Origin: DATFJT01 sp965230755
GTDB taxonomy: Bacteria > Bacteroidota > Bacteroidia > Chitinophagales > Saprospiraceae
Direction: 5' to 3'
NCBI GenBank assembly: GCA_965230755.1
Contig: CBDDLT010000023.1
Coordinates: 310,001 to 374,000, forward strand
Length of the DNA: 64,000 bases
The position numbers were made by a program, and so were the translations under genes. This document shows, one piece after another, positions 54,651 to 61,215 of this stretch. How positions within the stretch are numbered: position 1 is the stretch's first letter; every line of letters starts with the position of its first letter. Under the pieces are notes generated by a model, which worked only from the letters and a program-made list of their open reading frames with translations, made no database searches and was not told where the DNA came from.

Positions 54651-55349
54651 TTATTCAGGTTTGCCTGGATTAACCAACCAGCTCCCACTGCTGGTCAATG
54701 TCACTGTTACTTCGAGATTTTGAAAATCCGACAGTCCGATTTTGGCACTGTTGTTGGCGATGGAATTAATATCTTCCAGATCATTGGATGTATAATCACC
54801 TGTTGTGATGTAGAAGGCAAATTTTGGAGTAATGGTAAAATTGTCCAAAGGCGATGGGGCCCAAACCACTCCAATGTATCCATTACCACTTTGGATGCCA
54901 AAAGACATATTGCCATACCAACTTTCGTTTTCATTTTTTACTTGATCAAAAGAATTGACTTGCGCTCCGACGGTATTGGGAGCACTCTTCTCTCCTTGCT
55001 TAAGCCTCATTGAAGGTCCTTGTCTCGGAGGAACGGTTACATAGTTTACTTCCCAAATTTGTTCTAGTTGAACAGCCTCCAAGTAACTGGTAGTTATTTG
55101 AGAATGCCACCCTACCGGCTGATTACTTGCTCCTGAACCTAAAACATATTGATAAGGAATGGTGAAGTAATTCAATCCCGGATAATTAGGAGGGACACTC
55201 AGTACCGAGTCTGAGTTGCCAAAGACTCCTGAACTTGGTAAACCCAGAGGCTCCTGAAAAAAGCACCAAAAATTTCTTGCTGACGATCCTTGGTTGACCA
55301 GATATATCCTGTAATTGGTGGTATTGTCAAATTCATATAAATTGATCAT
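54651..55349 (-). CDS. Unknown protein, paralogue A
   Basis: A 232-residue protein starting MINLYEFDNTTNYRIYLVNQ, with no signal peptide or membrane segment. It is a clear paralogue of the protein at 55479-56177 along its whole length: shared NFWCF-QEP, IPYQYVLGSGASNQ, QLEQ-WEVNYVTVPP, NMSFGIQS and a GKP C-terminus. No family recognised. It lies 25 bases upstream of the tail-tip-like gene. Confidence 0.8.
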   Translation of the reverse strand: MINLYEFDNTTNYRIYLVNQGSSARNFWCFFQEPLGLPSSGVFGNSDSVLSVPPNYPGLNYFTIPYQYVLGSGASNQPVGWHSQITTSYLEAVQLEQIWEVNYVTVPPRQGPSMRLKQGEKSAPNTVGAQVNSFDQVKNENESWYGNMSFGIQSGNGYIGVVWAPSPLDNFTITPKFAFYITTGDYTSNDLEDINSIANNSAKIGLSDFQNLEVTVTLTSSGSWLVNPGKPE

Positions 55350-55427
55350 TTCTTATACTTTTAAATTCCAAATAAGCACTGGAATAGCTCTTCCGTTTCT
55401 CTACAAGTTGTAGCATCTTCGGAAATT

Positions 55428-55455
55428 GGGATTGCTTTTCTCCAAAAGCAATCCC
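55428..55455. terminator. Perfect hairpin between the paralogous genes
   Basis: Twelve-base arms GGGATTGCTTTT / AAAAGCAATCCC around a four-base loop, located after the stop of 55479-56177. No U run follows on the minus strand, so it may act as a processing or stability signal that sets the ratio of the two paralogues. Confidence 0.6.
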
Positions 55456-55478
55456 GATAAGATTAGATGAAATATGAA

Positions 55479-56177
55479 TTAAGATGGTTTACCCGGAGTA
55501 ACCTCCCAAGTTCCTGTACTGGTCAAGGTAACAGTAGCTTCAAGATTCTGAAAATCTGTTAACTCAACTCTAGCTGATGTATTGGAAATCACCGTGATAT
55601 CAGCAAGACTGTTGTTCGAATAACTTCCCGTTGCAATGTAAAAGGCAAATTTTGGAGTAATAATATTGGTATCGCTAGGATTTGGAGACCATGTTAGTCC
55701 CATAAAACCATTCGCACTTTGAATACCAAAAGACATATTACTAAACCAACCATTGTTTTCATTATGCACCTGATCAAAGTCATTGGTTTTTGCACCAATT
55801 GTTCCTTTTGGAGCAGTTGTTCCCTGCTCTAACTTCATCAAAGGTCCTTGCGGAGGAGGTACTGTAGCATAGTTCACTTCCCACATTTGCTCTAGCTGAA
55901 CATCTTTAATGTAGTTGGAATCAATTTGCACGTCCAATCCTACGGCTTGATTGCTCGCACCTGATCCCAGAACATATTGTAATGGAATGGTAAAGCTGTT
56001 GGTTCCGCCATAGTTTGGCAAGACACTTAACATAGCGTCCGAGTTCGCATAAACCTGTGATGAAGGTACACCTTGTGGTTCCTGTAAGAAACACCAGAAA
56101 TTTTTTGCGACGGACCCTTGATTGACGAGATAGATTTTGTAATTCGTAGTGCTTTCAAAATCATGTAAATTAATCAT
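55479..56177 (-). CDS. Unknown protein, paralogue B
   Basis: A 232-residue protein beginning MINLHDFESTTNYKIYLVNQ. Identical length to paralogue A and aligned without gaps over most of its length, with NFWCFLQEPQGVPSS, IPLQYVLGSGASNQAVG, QLEQMWEVNYATVPPPQGP and TSTGTWEVTPGKPS. The last segment is beta-rich. Recent tandem duplication is inferred. Cytoplasmic unless exported by a dedicated system. Confidence 0.8.
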   Translation of the reverse strand: MINLHDFESTTNYKIYLVNQGSVAKNFWCFLQEPQGVPSSQVYANSDAMLSVLPNYGGTNSFTIPLQYVLGSGASNQAVGLDVQIDSNYIKDVQLEQMWEVNYATVPPPQGPLMKLEQGTTAPKGTIGAKTNDFDQVHNENNGWFSNMSFGIQSANGFMGLTWSPNPSDTNIITPKFAFYIATGSYSNNSLADITVISNTSARVELTDFQNLEATVTLTSTGTWEVTPGKPS

Positions 56178-56587
56178 TTCTCAATTTTTTGGACTCCCTA
56201 CTCTATTGGTAAGGCTTTTCGGGATTCGCCTCCCTGTGCTTAGCTCCACAGGAGAGCCGTTTATTTCAGTGGGATCTGCTCCACTCATTCGGCATTCATT
56301 CCCATGCATTTCTTATTTCGAGATCATAAAACCGTGTTCTCTTGATTTTTTGAAATATGCTATTCCATGTACGCTTGATATGAAATAAGAAATGCTGATG
56401 ATTGCCTTCTTTTTACTTGCAGTACAAATATGCTTTGATACGGAGGTATATGCTAGCGTAGAAATACCTGATCTGAGAAAACAGGTGTTTCTAACCTTTT
56501 TACGGTATTGTGGATAATTGAACCCCTTGATTGCGCTGGATCAAGGGGAAATCAGGTGGTGATTTCATGTATTTGTTCGGGGCCTAA
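56178..56587. other. Hairpin-rich intergenic region upstream of paralogue B
   Basis: About 410 bases without a supported gene. It contains a 14-base perfect inverted repeat (56306-56319 GCATTTCTTATTTC and 56382-56395), a 9-bp stem CCCCTTGAT/ATCAAGGGG (56523-56548) after the WYL gene stop, and shorter stems (CCTGTG/CACAGG and AGTGG/CCACT) nearer paralogue B. It may be a long structured leader for the paralogue operon. Confidence 0.55.
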
Positions 56588-57610
56588 TTACTCATCATCA
56601 CTTAAGTAGTTGGACAATGCTCTAGATAGTTTGCTCTTGATCCGCAGGGCTAATCTTTTGGGCTCAATAACTGTTATGCTTTCTCCAAATCCCAGTATCA
56701 GTCTTTCCAATTCGTAATTGTGGTGTACCCTAATTCGAAAAGTAACGGACTTATCCTCATGTGTTTCTAACACTTCCTGTGAAGCATGAAAAGGTTTGGT
56801 CTCGATATACGGTGCATTTTTTGGATCCGCCTTGAAAACAACTTCTATAATTTGATCATCATTCAGTACAGTTACACCGATGGTATTCTGATAATGCTCT
56901 TGAGCATCAAAATCAAGATTAGAATAATCTATGCTAAGATCCCATTGGATGTTGATGACTCGATCCAAAGCTAAGGTCAGCAATTTGTTGTTTTTTTGGT
57001 GCCTTCCTACCAAGAACCATCGATTGTTGAATTCTCTCAGAATATAAGGATGCACAACCAGTATGCTTTCCCTTCTGGCAGAAAAAGACTTGTATTCTAT
57101 CTTGAGTACGATTTTCTTGAGAATAGCTTGATATAAGGTGTCCAAATGTTCAAGTCCTTTAAGGTTTTCGTTCTTCTCCATTATAATAACAGAAGGTGTT
57201 TTACTCTGTTCTCTATGAACACTATCCTCTAGTTTCTGGATGACTCCATTCAGTTCTGAAAACAGCGAGAAATCTTTAAACTGACTGAGCACCATCATAG
57301 ATTCCGTCAGTACTTCGAGGTCTATTTTAGATACCGGCATTTTGGTGATAGAATAGTCCTCGTCCTCATAAGTGTAGTATTTTTTCTGATAACATACAAT
57401 CGGTGCATTATATCCCAGCTTGCTACTCCGCATATTTTGAATATCCAATTGGACCGTTCGCTTGCTGACATTCGTATCTCTTCCTTCGTATTCATATAGC
57501 GCTTCTGAACAGGCCTCTATCAAATTTTCCAGTGTCCATTTTCTAAATCGATTTTGAAGGCATTTGTCTATTGTCCGGTATCGAATGAGTGCATTTTTAT
57601 TGGTTGCCAT
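56588..57610 (-). CDS. WYL-domain transcriptional regulator of the RtcB locus
   Basis: A 340-residue regulator with an N-terminal helix-turn-helix (residues 1-75, IRYRTIDKCLQN, NLIEACSEALYEYEGRDTNV, KRTVQLDIQNMR), a WYL domain (about 145-220, KIVLKIEYKSFSARRESILVVHPYILREFNNRWFLVG in parts) and a C-terminal extension (VTFRIRVHHNYELERLILGFGESITVIEP in parts). WYL domains bind nucleic-acid or nucleotide ligands in several defence and repair regulators. It diverges from rtcB, and a palindrome overlaps its own promoter. Confidence 0.9.
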   Translation of the reverse strand: MATNKNALIRYRTIDKCLQNRFRKWTLENLIEACSEALYEYEGRDTNVSKRTVQLDIQNMRSSKLGYNAPIVCYQKKYYTYEDEDYSITKMPVSKIDLEVLTESMMVLSQFKDFSLFSELNGVIQKLEDSVHREQSKTPSVIIMEKNENLKGLEHLDTLYQAILKKIVLKIEYKSFSARRESILVVHPYILREFNNRWFLVGRHQKNNKLLTLALDRVINIQWDLSIDYSNLDFDAQEHYQNTIGVTVLNDDQIIEVVFKADPKNAPYIETKPFHASQEVLETHEDKSVTFRIRVHHNYELERLILGFGESITVIEPKRLALRIKSKLSRALSNYLSDDE

Positions 57611-57625
57611 AATTACAAAATATAA

Positions 57626-57646
57626 CTACGCAAATATACTGCGCAG
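57626..57646. promoter_or_regulatory. Candidate WYL operator, copy 1
   Basis: CTACGCAAATATACTGCGCAG is an imperfect palindrome (CTACGCA / TGCGCAG) lying 16 bases before the WYL start codon and covering TATATTTG (minus strand 57638-57631), the likely -7 box of that gene. It matches 17 of 21 bases with copy 2 at 60836-60856. Autoregulation and joint control of rtcB are inferred. Confidence 0.65.
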
Positions 57647-57680
57647 ATTTGAATTTTCTTTGTATTAAATTACAATTGAA

Positions 57681-59054
57681 ATGAAGAAAGTAACCGGAAA
57701 AGTATTGATCGAATTGGGATATCGTCAAGGGCGATGGTTTAAATCCGCTTTGGAACATATCAATACCAATAGATTATCAGAAGAAGAAATGCAGTCATAC
57801 TTGGAGTCCGTGGCACCTGTAATCCTAGACCCACATGATGAGCCACGTCATTATTTTCAAAATATTGAAGCAGAAAACGAAACGGAAATTGCCAATGTCA
57901 ATGCCGTTAACAATACCATGTACCGCCTTATGAAAACACCGACAGTCATAGGTGGAGCAGTTATGCCCGATGCATGTCCAACAGGACAATCAGGGCAAAT
58001 TCCGGTCGGTGGAATCGCAGTTGCTGAAAACGCCATTCATCCAGCCATGCACAGCGCAGATATCTGTTGCTCAGTTATGATGACTTCTTTTGGAAATATA
58101 GAACCCAAACAAGTCCTCAACGCAGCGCACAACATCACTCACTTCGGTGGTGGCGGGCGACAAGATCAAGCATTCGAGCTACCCAAAGAAATGGAGGATC
58201 GAATGAAAGCCAATTACTATATCAAGAGTCAAAGAAGTATTACACTGGCGAAATCTCATTTAGGTACCCAAGGAGATGGCAATCACTTTCTCTATGTTGG
58301 CATCTCCGAACAAACTGGAGAAACCATTATGGTCACCCATCATGGCAGTCGTGGATTTGGAGCTAATCTTTACAAACAAGGGATGAAAGCGGCTGAAGCA
58401 TTTCGAAGAGAAATCTCTCCCAAAACACAGAAGTGTAATGCCTGGATTCCCTATTCGGAAAGACAGGGAAAAGAATATTGGGAAGCCTTGCAAGTAGTCC
58501 GTGATTGGACCAAACTCAATCATGAAGTTCTACATCAGGCCACCAGCCAGGCTTTGAAAATCGATCCGTACATGCGATTTTGGAATGAACATAATTTCGT
58601 ATTCAAAGATGGAAATCATTTCTATCATGCCAAAGGTGCTACGCCATTGGACGATAAATTTGTGCCGGATTCCCATGAAGGACTGAGATTGATCCCGCTT
58701 AACATGAGCGAACCCATTTTAGTTGTCAAGGGTGATACCATAGAAAATAATTTAGGTTTCGCCCCTCATGGTGCAGGCAGAGATATCAGCCGTTCACAAC
58801 ATGTGCGCAACAACGCACACCGCACGATAGAAGAAATATTCTTCCAGGAGACAAAGGATTTGGATGTACGATTTTATTCTGGGAACATAGATATTTCCGA
58901 ACTGCCGAGTGCCTATAAAAATGCAGATCGCGTTCAGGCTCAAATGAAGAAATTCGGACTCGGAGATGTTGTCGACCGAATCATTCCCTATGGTTGTATC
59001 ATGGCAGGAGACTGGCAAAAAGATGCGCCGTGGAGAAAGAGGAAAAGGAAGTAA
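57681..59054 (+). CDS. rtcB: RtcB-family RNA-splicing ligase
   Basis: A 457-residue GTP- and Mn-dependent ligase that joins 2',3'-cyclic or 3'-phosphate ends to 5'-OH ends. Metal and active-site motifs: MHSADICCSVMMTSF (Asp and Cys), TQGDGNHFLYVG, MVTHHGSRGFGANLY, FWNEHNFVFKDGNHF and APHGAGRDISRSQ with the guanylylated His. Sequence is divergent from the housekeeping E. coli form, but no key residue is missing. It is divergent from the WYL gene and followed directly by small-RNA and tRNA-like sequences and, 2.65 kb on, by a slipin gene. Confidence 0.93.
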   Translation: MKKVTGKVLIELGYRQGRWFKSALEHINTNRLSEEEMQSYLESVAPVILDPHDEPRHYFQNIEAENETEIANVNAVNNTMYRLMKTPTVIGGAVMPDACPTGQSGQIPVGGIAVAENAIHPAMHSADICCSVMMTSFGNIEPKQVLNAAHNITHFGGGGRQDQAFELPKEMEDRMKANYYIKSQRSITLAKSHLGTQGDGNHFLYVGISEQTGETIMVTHHGSRGFGANLYKQGMKAAEAFRREISPKTQKCNAWIPYSERQGKEYWEALQVVRDWTKLNHEVLHQATSQALKIDPYMRFWNEHNFVFKDGNHFYHAKGATPLDDKFVPDSHEGLRLIPLNMSEPILVVKGDTIENNLGFAPHGAGRDISRSQHVRNNAHRTIEEIFFQETKDLDVRFYSGNIDISELPSAYKNADRVQAQMKKFGLGDVVDRIIPYGCIMAGDWQKDAPWRKRKRK

Positions 59055-59056
59055 TA

Positions 59057-59086
59057 TTGAACAATATCTAATTTGTCCTATATTTG
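59057..59086 (+). promoter_or_regulatory. Promoter of small RNA 1
   Basis: TTG at 59057-59059, a 19-base spacer and TATATTTG at 59079-59086 match the Bacteroidota promoter. It starts three bases after the rtcB stop codon. Confidence 0.65.
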
Positions 59087-59092
59087 CATCGA

Positions 59093-59277
59093 ATTTAAAA
59101 ATATGTATTGCGAAAATAAAATATCAATTGTTGTGACTTGCTCGATAGGGCATTTACAATTTGATGGTCTGGAAAAAAGACATTTTTCAGGGTGCAATAC
59201 GTATTTTATGAATTGATTTATACCAATAAAAATATAATATGTAGAGGCGTCCTGCGAAAGTAGGACGCTTTTTTTTT
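59093..59277 (+). ncRNA. Candidate small RNA 1 downstream of rtcB
   Basis: About 185 nt between a consensus promoter and a strong terminator with no convincing reading frame. GTATTGC (about 59103) can pair with GCAATAC, ATAAAAT with ATTTTAT, and ATCAATT with AATTGAT further on; the pairings cross, so alternative folds or a pseudoknot are possible. Identity unknown. Confidence 0.6.
59247..59277 (+). terminator. Intrinsic terminator of small RNA 1
   Basis: Perfect 7-bp stem GCGTCCT / AGGACGC with loop GCGAAAGT, followed by nine T residues. Confidence 0.92.
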
Positions 59278-59457
59278 GATTTTTTTTGAAAAAATATGGA
59301 GAGCTAATAAAAGACTTACGATTTGAAGGATAATGCACAAAGACAAGTGCTTCAATAACTTATAAAATCCGCCAAATAATGCAGTAATGCAAACAGCTAT
59401 CTCTATGCCAAACTTAAGCATAAGTCTTTGATATTCAACTATTTAAATCGCATTTTA

Positions 59458-59489
59458 TTTGCAGAATAAAAATATTCATTATACATTTG
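59458..59489 (+). promoter_or_regulatory. Promoter of small RNA 2 / tRNA-like array
   Basis: TTTG at 59458-59461, a 20-base spacer and TACATTTG at 59482-59489. The bases around the box (ATTTGCATCG) are the same as in the small RNA 1 promoter. Confidence 0.7.
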
Positions 59490-59496
59490 CATCGTC

Positions 59497-59662
59497 AAAA
59501 AATAACAGATATGATGTTTTTAAAATTTTGTGGGATTGAACGGGAGATATATCTATCTCAAGAACATGAGGACATAAAAAAAAGGAGATTATATTGATGT
59601 AGAGGATAAATAAATATCCAAATACACATAAGCATCTCCTTGCATCAGGGGGGTGCTTTTTT
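59497..59662 (+). ncRNA. Candidate small RNA 2 or attenuator leader of the tRNA-like array
   Basis: Starts at a consensus promoter and ends in a GC-containing stem (59630-59639 AAGC-rich arm with 59649-59659) followed by TTTTTT. AAGGAGAT (59582-59589) is an exact complement of ATCTCCTT (59634-59641), the 5' arm of that stem, giving mutually exclusive terminator and antiterminator folds. A small hairpin GAGATA/TATCTC lies earlier. The tRNA-like sequences begin 29 bases downstream, so read-through would express them. Confidence 0.55.
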
Positions 59663-59690
59663 AATTCACCTTATTTTCTTGGATTGATCC

Positions 59691-59756
59691 AGTGTCGTAG
59701 CTCAGTTGGTTAGAGTTAATCTGAGGGTCACGAGTTTGAGCCTCTTCGGCGCTACT
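59691..59756 (+). tRNA. Lys-like tRNA relic or tRNA-like RNA lacking one anticodon-stem strand
   Basis: A 66-nt unit with a near-complete D arm (TAGCTCAGTTGGTTAGAG), 3' anticodon strand and variable loop (TTAATCTGAGGGTC), T arm (ACGAG-TTTGAGC-CTCTT, one mismatch) and an acceptor stem AGTGTCG/CGCTACT with a G-T pair and one mismatch. About 10 nt, the 5' anticodon strand and part of the loop, are absent. TTTAA-like context suggests Lys. Not a functional elongator tRNA. Confidence 0.6.
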
Positions 59757-59761
59757 GTAAT

Positions 59762-59998
59762 GTCCCGTTCGTATAATGGCTAGTACTCTGACATGATAAA
59801 GATTTTTGAAAACATTCGAGAATATTTTGTGTCAGATCAAGGCGCGAAGAATGAAGATAGCCTTAGCTATCTGACTGATGAGCAACGATGATATGATGCA
59901 AAAGAAATCGAATGGAACGATAATTTTTATTATGTCAGAGTACTGGTACATCCGGCTTTCTATCGGAAGATGAGAGTTCGATTCTCTCACGGGATACT
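59762..59998 (+). tRNA. tRNA-Glu(UUC)-like gene interrupted by a 163-base inverted repeat
   Basis: Outer parts fold as tRNA-Glu: acceptor GTCCCGT/ACGGGAT (seven pairs, one G-T), D stem GTA/TAC, anticodon stem TCCGG/TCGGA with loop CTTTCTA (anticodon TTC), T arm GAGAG-TTCGATT-CTCTC and discriminator A. The halves are separated after the D loop by the palindromic element at 59782-59944. Excision would leave a 72-nt tRNA. Either a transposon-inactivated gene or an intron-like insertion. Confidence 0.65.
59782..59944. repeat. 163-base inverted-repeat element inside the Glu tRNA-like gene
   Basis: Terminal arms of 23 bases (59782-59804 and 59922-59944) match at 21 positions. At the exact centre sits GATAGC-CTTA-GCTATC. 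The inner text CAGATCAAGGCGCGAAGAA resembles CAGGTCGAGGCGTAAAACG in the element at 60875-61034, so both belong to one foldback family. Confidence 0.75.
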
Positions 59999-60090
59999 AT
60001 TTAAAAAATCGAATTAAATGATGAACATATGAAAGAGAACACTATGTAATGTCACGGTGAGTAATGACTCATCGTTGAGAAATCAAAGGC

Positions 60091-60188
60091 ATGGACAACA
60101 GGACAAGCTCCGAACTCAGTTTTCGGTGCAAGTTCCAAAAAGCCAAGTCCATTGCTTCTCATCCGCCGAAGCGTATGTGAAAGCGGAT
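60091..60188 (+). ncRNA. Possible structured leader upstream of the TPR gene
   Basis: Nested stem ATGGAC/GTCCAT (60091-60096, 60147-60152) enclosing CCGAA/TTCGG, then a second hairpin ATCCGC/GCGGAT (60161-60166, 60183-60188), ending 32 bases before the TPR start. May be a 5' leader or independent RNA. No reading frame is supported in 60001-60219. Confidence 0.35.
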
Positions 60189-60219
60189 AGAAATTTTTTA
60201 ATCTGTACAAACGAATAAC

Positions 60220-60738
60220 ATGAATTTAAGTTTAGCTGACCAGTACTATATTAAAGCGCTGGACGCCTATCCTTACGATCTTGAGTCCGTTACAGAACAT
60301 CTTCAGTATGCGTTGAGTTATGATGATGAACATGCCCAAGCTTTGTGTCTTTTGGGCCAATTAAAGATGTATCAACTCAAAGATTATATGACGGCTAAAA
60401 GCTGCTTCATAAGATCTTTAAAATGCAATAAGGCATTTCCAGATACATATAAACATCTATCCTTGCTCTATGTGTGGTTAGGGGACTATAAGAAAGCTGA
60501 AAACCTGATTCAGCATGGCTTTAAAGTTGCCGGTATGGATCATTGCACTTTGCTTAGAATCTTGGCCATTGCACATGAATATCGAAGTGATCTTAAGCAA
60601 GCCAAGTATTCCTTGGAAAGGGCTGGTTCGATTGCCATCAATGATGCATGTATACAAGCCATTGATGGAGATCTTAAACGGATCAATACCAAGGCTAAAG
60701 TGCTCAAGGCAAAGAAAAAAGGAAAGAAGTCCAAATAA
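60220..60738 (+). CDS. TPR-repeat protein with lysine-rich tail
   Basis: A 172-residue protein built of tetratricopeptide-like helices (YIKALDAYPYDLESVTEHLQ; AQALCLLGQLKMYQLKDYMTAKSCF; TYKHLSLLYVWLGDYKKAEN; and one more). It ends in KAKVLKAKKKGKKSK, a basic tail suited to RNA contact. No signal peptide. It lies between tRNA-like units of the RtcB island, so a scaffold role in RNA handling is inferred. Confidence 0.82.
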   Translation: MNLSLADQYYIKALDAYPYDLESVTEHLQYALSYDDEHAQALCLLGQLKMYQLKDYMTAKSCFIRSLKCNKAFPDTYKHLSLLYVWLGDYKKAENLIQHGFKVAGMDHCTLLRILAIAHEYRSDLKQAKYSLERAGSIAINDACIQAIDGDLKRINTKAKVLKAKKKGKKSK

Positions 60739-60750
60739 ATAGACTGGTAT

Positions 60751-60829
60751 GGTGGCAATAGTTTAATAGGCAAAACATCTCATTGTGGATGAGAAGACCA
60801 GGGTTCGAATCCCGTTGCCACCCTTTTTT
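60751..60829 (+). tRNA. tRNA-His(GUG)-like gene with shortened T stem
   Basis: Folds as tRNA-His: extra 5' G at 60751, acceptor GTGGCAA/TTGCCAC, D arm GTTT-AATAGGCA-AAAC, anticodon stem TCTCA/TGAGA with loop TTGTGGA (anticodon GTG), discriminator C as required for His. The T arm AGGG-TTCGAAT-CCCG has only three good pairs and one A-G mismatch, one pair short of normal. A run of six T follows and could terminate transcription. Confidence 0.7.
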
Positions 60830-60835
60830 GCTTAT

Positions 60836-60856
60836 CTGCGCAAATGGAGTGCGCAG
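60836..60856. promoter_or_regulatory. Candidate WYL operator, copy 2
   Basis: CTGCGCAAATGGAGTGCGCAG is a perfect 7-base inverted repeat (CTGCGCA / TGCGCAG) with a 7-base centre, just after the His-like unit. It shares 17 of 21 bases with copy 1 at the WYL promoter. It is well placed to control the downstream Pro/Leu units and slipin. Confidence 0.65.
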
Positions 60857-60874
60857 TAGTGTGACACCTTTGTA

Positions 60875-61034
60875 ATACCAATTGGGATATACAATGGCGC
60901 CTAAGATTATCTAGAGATTTACTTCAGGTCGAGGCGTAAAACGCAGACATAGCAAGGCTATGACGAGTATTTACAACAAAGAGATGAAAGAAATCTCTCA
61001 TAAGATGGACGTTATTGTATGTCCTAATTGGTAT
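60875..61034. repeat. 160-base inverted-repeat element
   Basis: Terminal arms of 21 bases (60875-60895 and 61014-61034, starting ATACCAATT) match at 19 positions. Centre CATAGC-AAG-GCTATG lies on the symmetry axis. Same length and internal text as the element at 59782-59944. No reading frame inside. Confidence 0.72.
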
Positions 61035-61146
61035 AAAATCAATGAACGCATTGATGAAAGAATTTGAAAAACAAAATACAAGATAATGTCACTTGTGGTG
61101 ACAAAAGAAGTTATTGAGATGATGATTACTTATCCCTGATGAGGGT

Positions 61147-61205
61147 TTCTGTATAGCCCCATGTAACCAAGGCAATAACCATTGGTTTGACGATGGTAGC
61201 ATGAT
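61147..61205 (+). ncRNA. Possible degenerate 5' tRNA half (Gln-like)
   Basis: TA-GCC-CCATGTAACCAA-GGC resembles a D arm and CCATT-GGTTTGAC-GATGG an anticodon arm with TTG (Gln) in an eight-base loop. No T arm or matching 3' acceptor strand was found upstream or downstream. The reading is weak and may be chance. Confidence 0.25.
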
Positions 61206-61215
61206 CCAATAACCC

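Noticed and set aside
53597..56177. Prophage
   Set aside because: Only one tail-tip-like protein is present; no capsid, terminase, portal, integrase or attachment repeats.
59078..59421. Overlapping minus-strand frames downstream of rtcB
   Set aside because: They run through a consensus plus-strand promoter and terminator, have no domain and overlap each other.
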